A stretch of DNA of 64,000 nt from CAZJFC01 sp964545245. GTDB taxonomy: Bacteria > Pseudomonadota > Alphaproteobacteria > Rickettsiales > 21-14-0-20-44-7. Shown here one piece after another: positions 63,076 through 64,000 of this stretch. Each line of letters begins with the position of its first letter. Positions within the stretch are counted from its first letter, which is position 1. A model generated the notes under the pieces. That model had not been told where the DNA came from and ran no database searches. It saw only the letters and a program-made list of their open reading frames with translations. Location of the stretch: the NCBI GenBank assembly GCA_964545245.1, contig CAZJFC010000001.1, forward strand, positions 5,323 through 69,322. Direction: 5' to 3'. The position numbers were made by a program, and so were the translations under genes.

Positions 63076-64000
63076 ATGCCAAAACGTACGGACATCAAAT
63101 CCATCATGATTATCGGCGCGGGGCCAATCGTAATTGGCCAGGCCTGCGAGTTCGACTATTCCGGCACCCAGGCCTGCCAGGCGCTGAAAGCTGATGGATA
63201 CCGCATTATCCTGCTTAACTCCAACCCGGCCACCATCATGACCGACCCGGAAATGGCCGACGCGACCTATATCGAGCCGATCACCCCGGAAGTCGTTGAA
63301 AAGATCATAGAAAAAGAACGCCCGGACGCGCTGCTCCCGACAATGGGCGGGCAGACCGCGCTTAATACCGCGATTGCGGTTGCCAAAAACGGCGTACTGG
63401 AAAAATATGGCGTGAAGCTCATCGGCGCGGATATCCCGGCGATCGAAAAGGCCGAAGACCGCCAGCTTTTCAAGGACGCGATGGTGAAAATCGGGCTGGA
63501 CGTGCCTAAATCCGGCGTGGCGCACACGATGGAGGAAGGCTGGGAAGTGCTCGAAAAAGTCGGCCTCCCGGTAATCATCCGCCCGTCCTTCACCCTCGGC
63601 GGGCAGGGCGGCGGCATCGCCTACAACCGCGAGGAATTCGAGGCTATCGTTAAATCCGGGCTGGACGCTTCCCCGGTTTCCGAGGTGCTTATCGAGGAAT
63701 CGGTGCTGGGCTGGAAAGAATATGAGATGGAAGTGGTGCGCGACAAGAATGATAACTGCATCATCATCTGTTCGATTGAAAACATTGACCCGATGGGCGT
63801 GCATACCGGGGATTCCATCACCGTTGCGCCCGCGCTTACGCTTACCGACAAGGAATACCAGATCATGCGGAACGCGTCGATCGCGGTGCTGCGCGAAATC
63901 GGGGTGGAAACCGGCGGTTCCAACGTGCAGTTCGCGGTGAACCCGATAAACGGTCGTCTGATTGTCATCGAAATGAACCCGCGCGTTTCCCGCTCCTCGG
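63076..64000 (+). CDS. carB: Carbamoyl-phosphate synthase large chain (5' part; 3' end outside window)
   Basis: CarB makes carbamoyl phosphate for pyrimidine and arginine synthesis. The 308 visible codons start [20 protein letters not shown] and contain the first ATP-grasp half: [78 protein letters not shown] and [10 protein letters not shown] at the edge. Start ATG 63076 has AGGGAGAA before it. carA is not upstream. It would feed pyrB in this genome. Confidence 0.96.
   Translation, partial: MPKRTDIKSIMIIGAGPIVIGQACEFDYSGTQACQALKADGYRIILLNSNPATIMTDPEMADATYIEPITPEVVEKIIEKERPDALLPTMGGQTALNTAIAVAKNGVLEKYGVKLIGADIPAIEKAEDRQLFKDAMVKIGLDVPKSGVAHTMEEGWEVLEKVGLPVIIRPSFTLGGQGGGIAYNREEFEAIVKSGLDASPVSEVLIEESVLGWKEYEMEVVRDKNDNCIIICSIENIDPMGVHTGDSITVAPALTLTDKEYQIMRNASIAVLREIGVETGGSNVQFAVNPINGRLIVIEMNPRVSRSS

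Overview
This 64 kb window is a chromosomal segment of a Gram-negative, respiring, flagellated proteobacterium, most likely an alphaproteobacterium. It encodes outer-membrane biogenesis factors (LptF/LptG, a TonB-like and an ExbD-like protein), a cytochrome c oxidase (CtaC/CtaD), flagellar FliS and FliD, Tad-pilus-like proteins, a TAXI-type TRAP binding protein and the non-mevalonate isoprenoid enzymes Dxs and IspE. A run of ten N inside gshA shows that it comes from a scaffolded draft assembly. I cannot place it at order level from the sequence alone. No tRNA, rRNA, CRISPR array, transposase or intact prophage was seen.

Layout. 1-3.1 kb: end of a TadG-like gene, rpsP, two accessory genes of unknown function behind a strong promoter, and fliS. 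3.1-13.1 kb: repeat-rich spacer, a PBP1A-type peptidoglycan synthase, pmbA, fliD, a TadD-like lipoprotein, pyrB-pyrC, radC. 13.1-22 kb (mostly minus strand): a small uncharacterised operon, an lplT-aas lysophospholipid repair pair whose lplT seems to start at ATT, ctaD, ctaC, and glnA with a clear promoter and terminator. 22-32.3 kb: a Fic-fold protein with a decayed active site, cyaY, a TAXI binding protein, ruvAB, lptFG, a secreted serpin with an exported partner, a Y-family polymerase and an atypical J-domain protein. 32.3-40.8 kb (minus strand): TPR protein, ispE, exbD-like, tonB-like, lysA, grpE, then an XRE regulator with gshB and gshA. 40.8-48.5 kb: UDG, EI24, an MlaC-like exported protein, dxs, higBA, dprA, a cation diffusion facilitator. 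48.8-58.9 kb: str and S10 ribosomal operons on the minus strand, ending early after rplE. 59-64 kb: a long repeat-bearing spacer, a cysteine-rich Tad-like protein, a helical unknown and the start of carB.

Several groups of genes appear to act together: lptF/lptG in LPS export; lplT/aas in lysophospholipid re-import and acylation; gshA/gshB under a linked XRE regulator in glutathione synthesis; pyrB/pyrC and carB in pyrimidine synthesis; ruvAB, radC, dinB, UDG and dprA in DNA repair and recombination; and rpsL to rplE in translation.

The least ordinary items are: (i) a TadE/G-anchored 712-residue protein with three tandem cysteine-rich repeats; (ii) a 36-nt hairpin repeat, three copies with covarying arms, in spacers of the ribosomal operons; (iii) a Fic-like protein that has lost its catalytic loop and whose start codon abuts a perfect 16-bp palindrome; (iv) the ATT start of lplT; (v) an ExbD-like protein with Asn at the position of the membrane Asp; (vi) a bacterial serpin operon.
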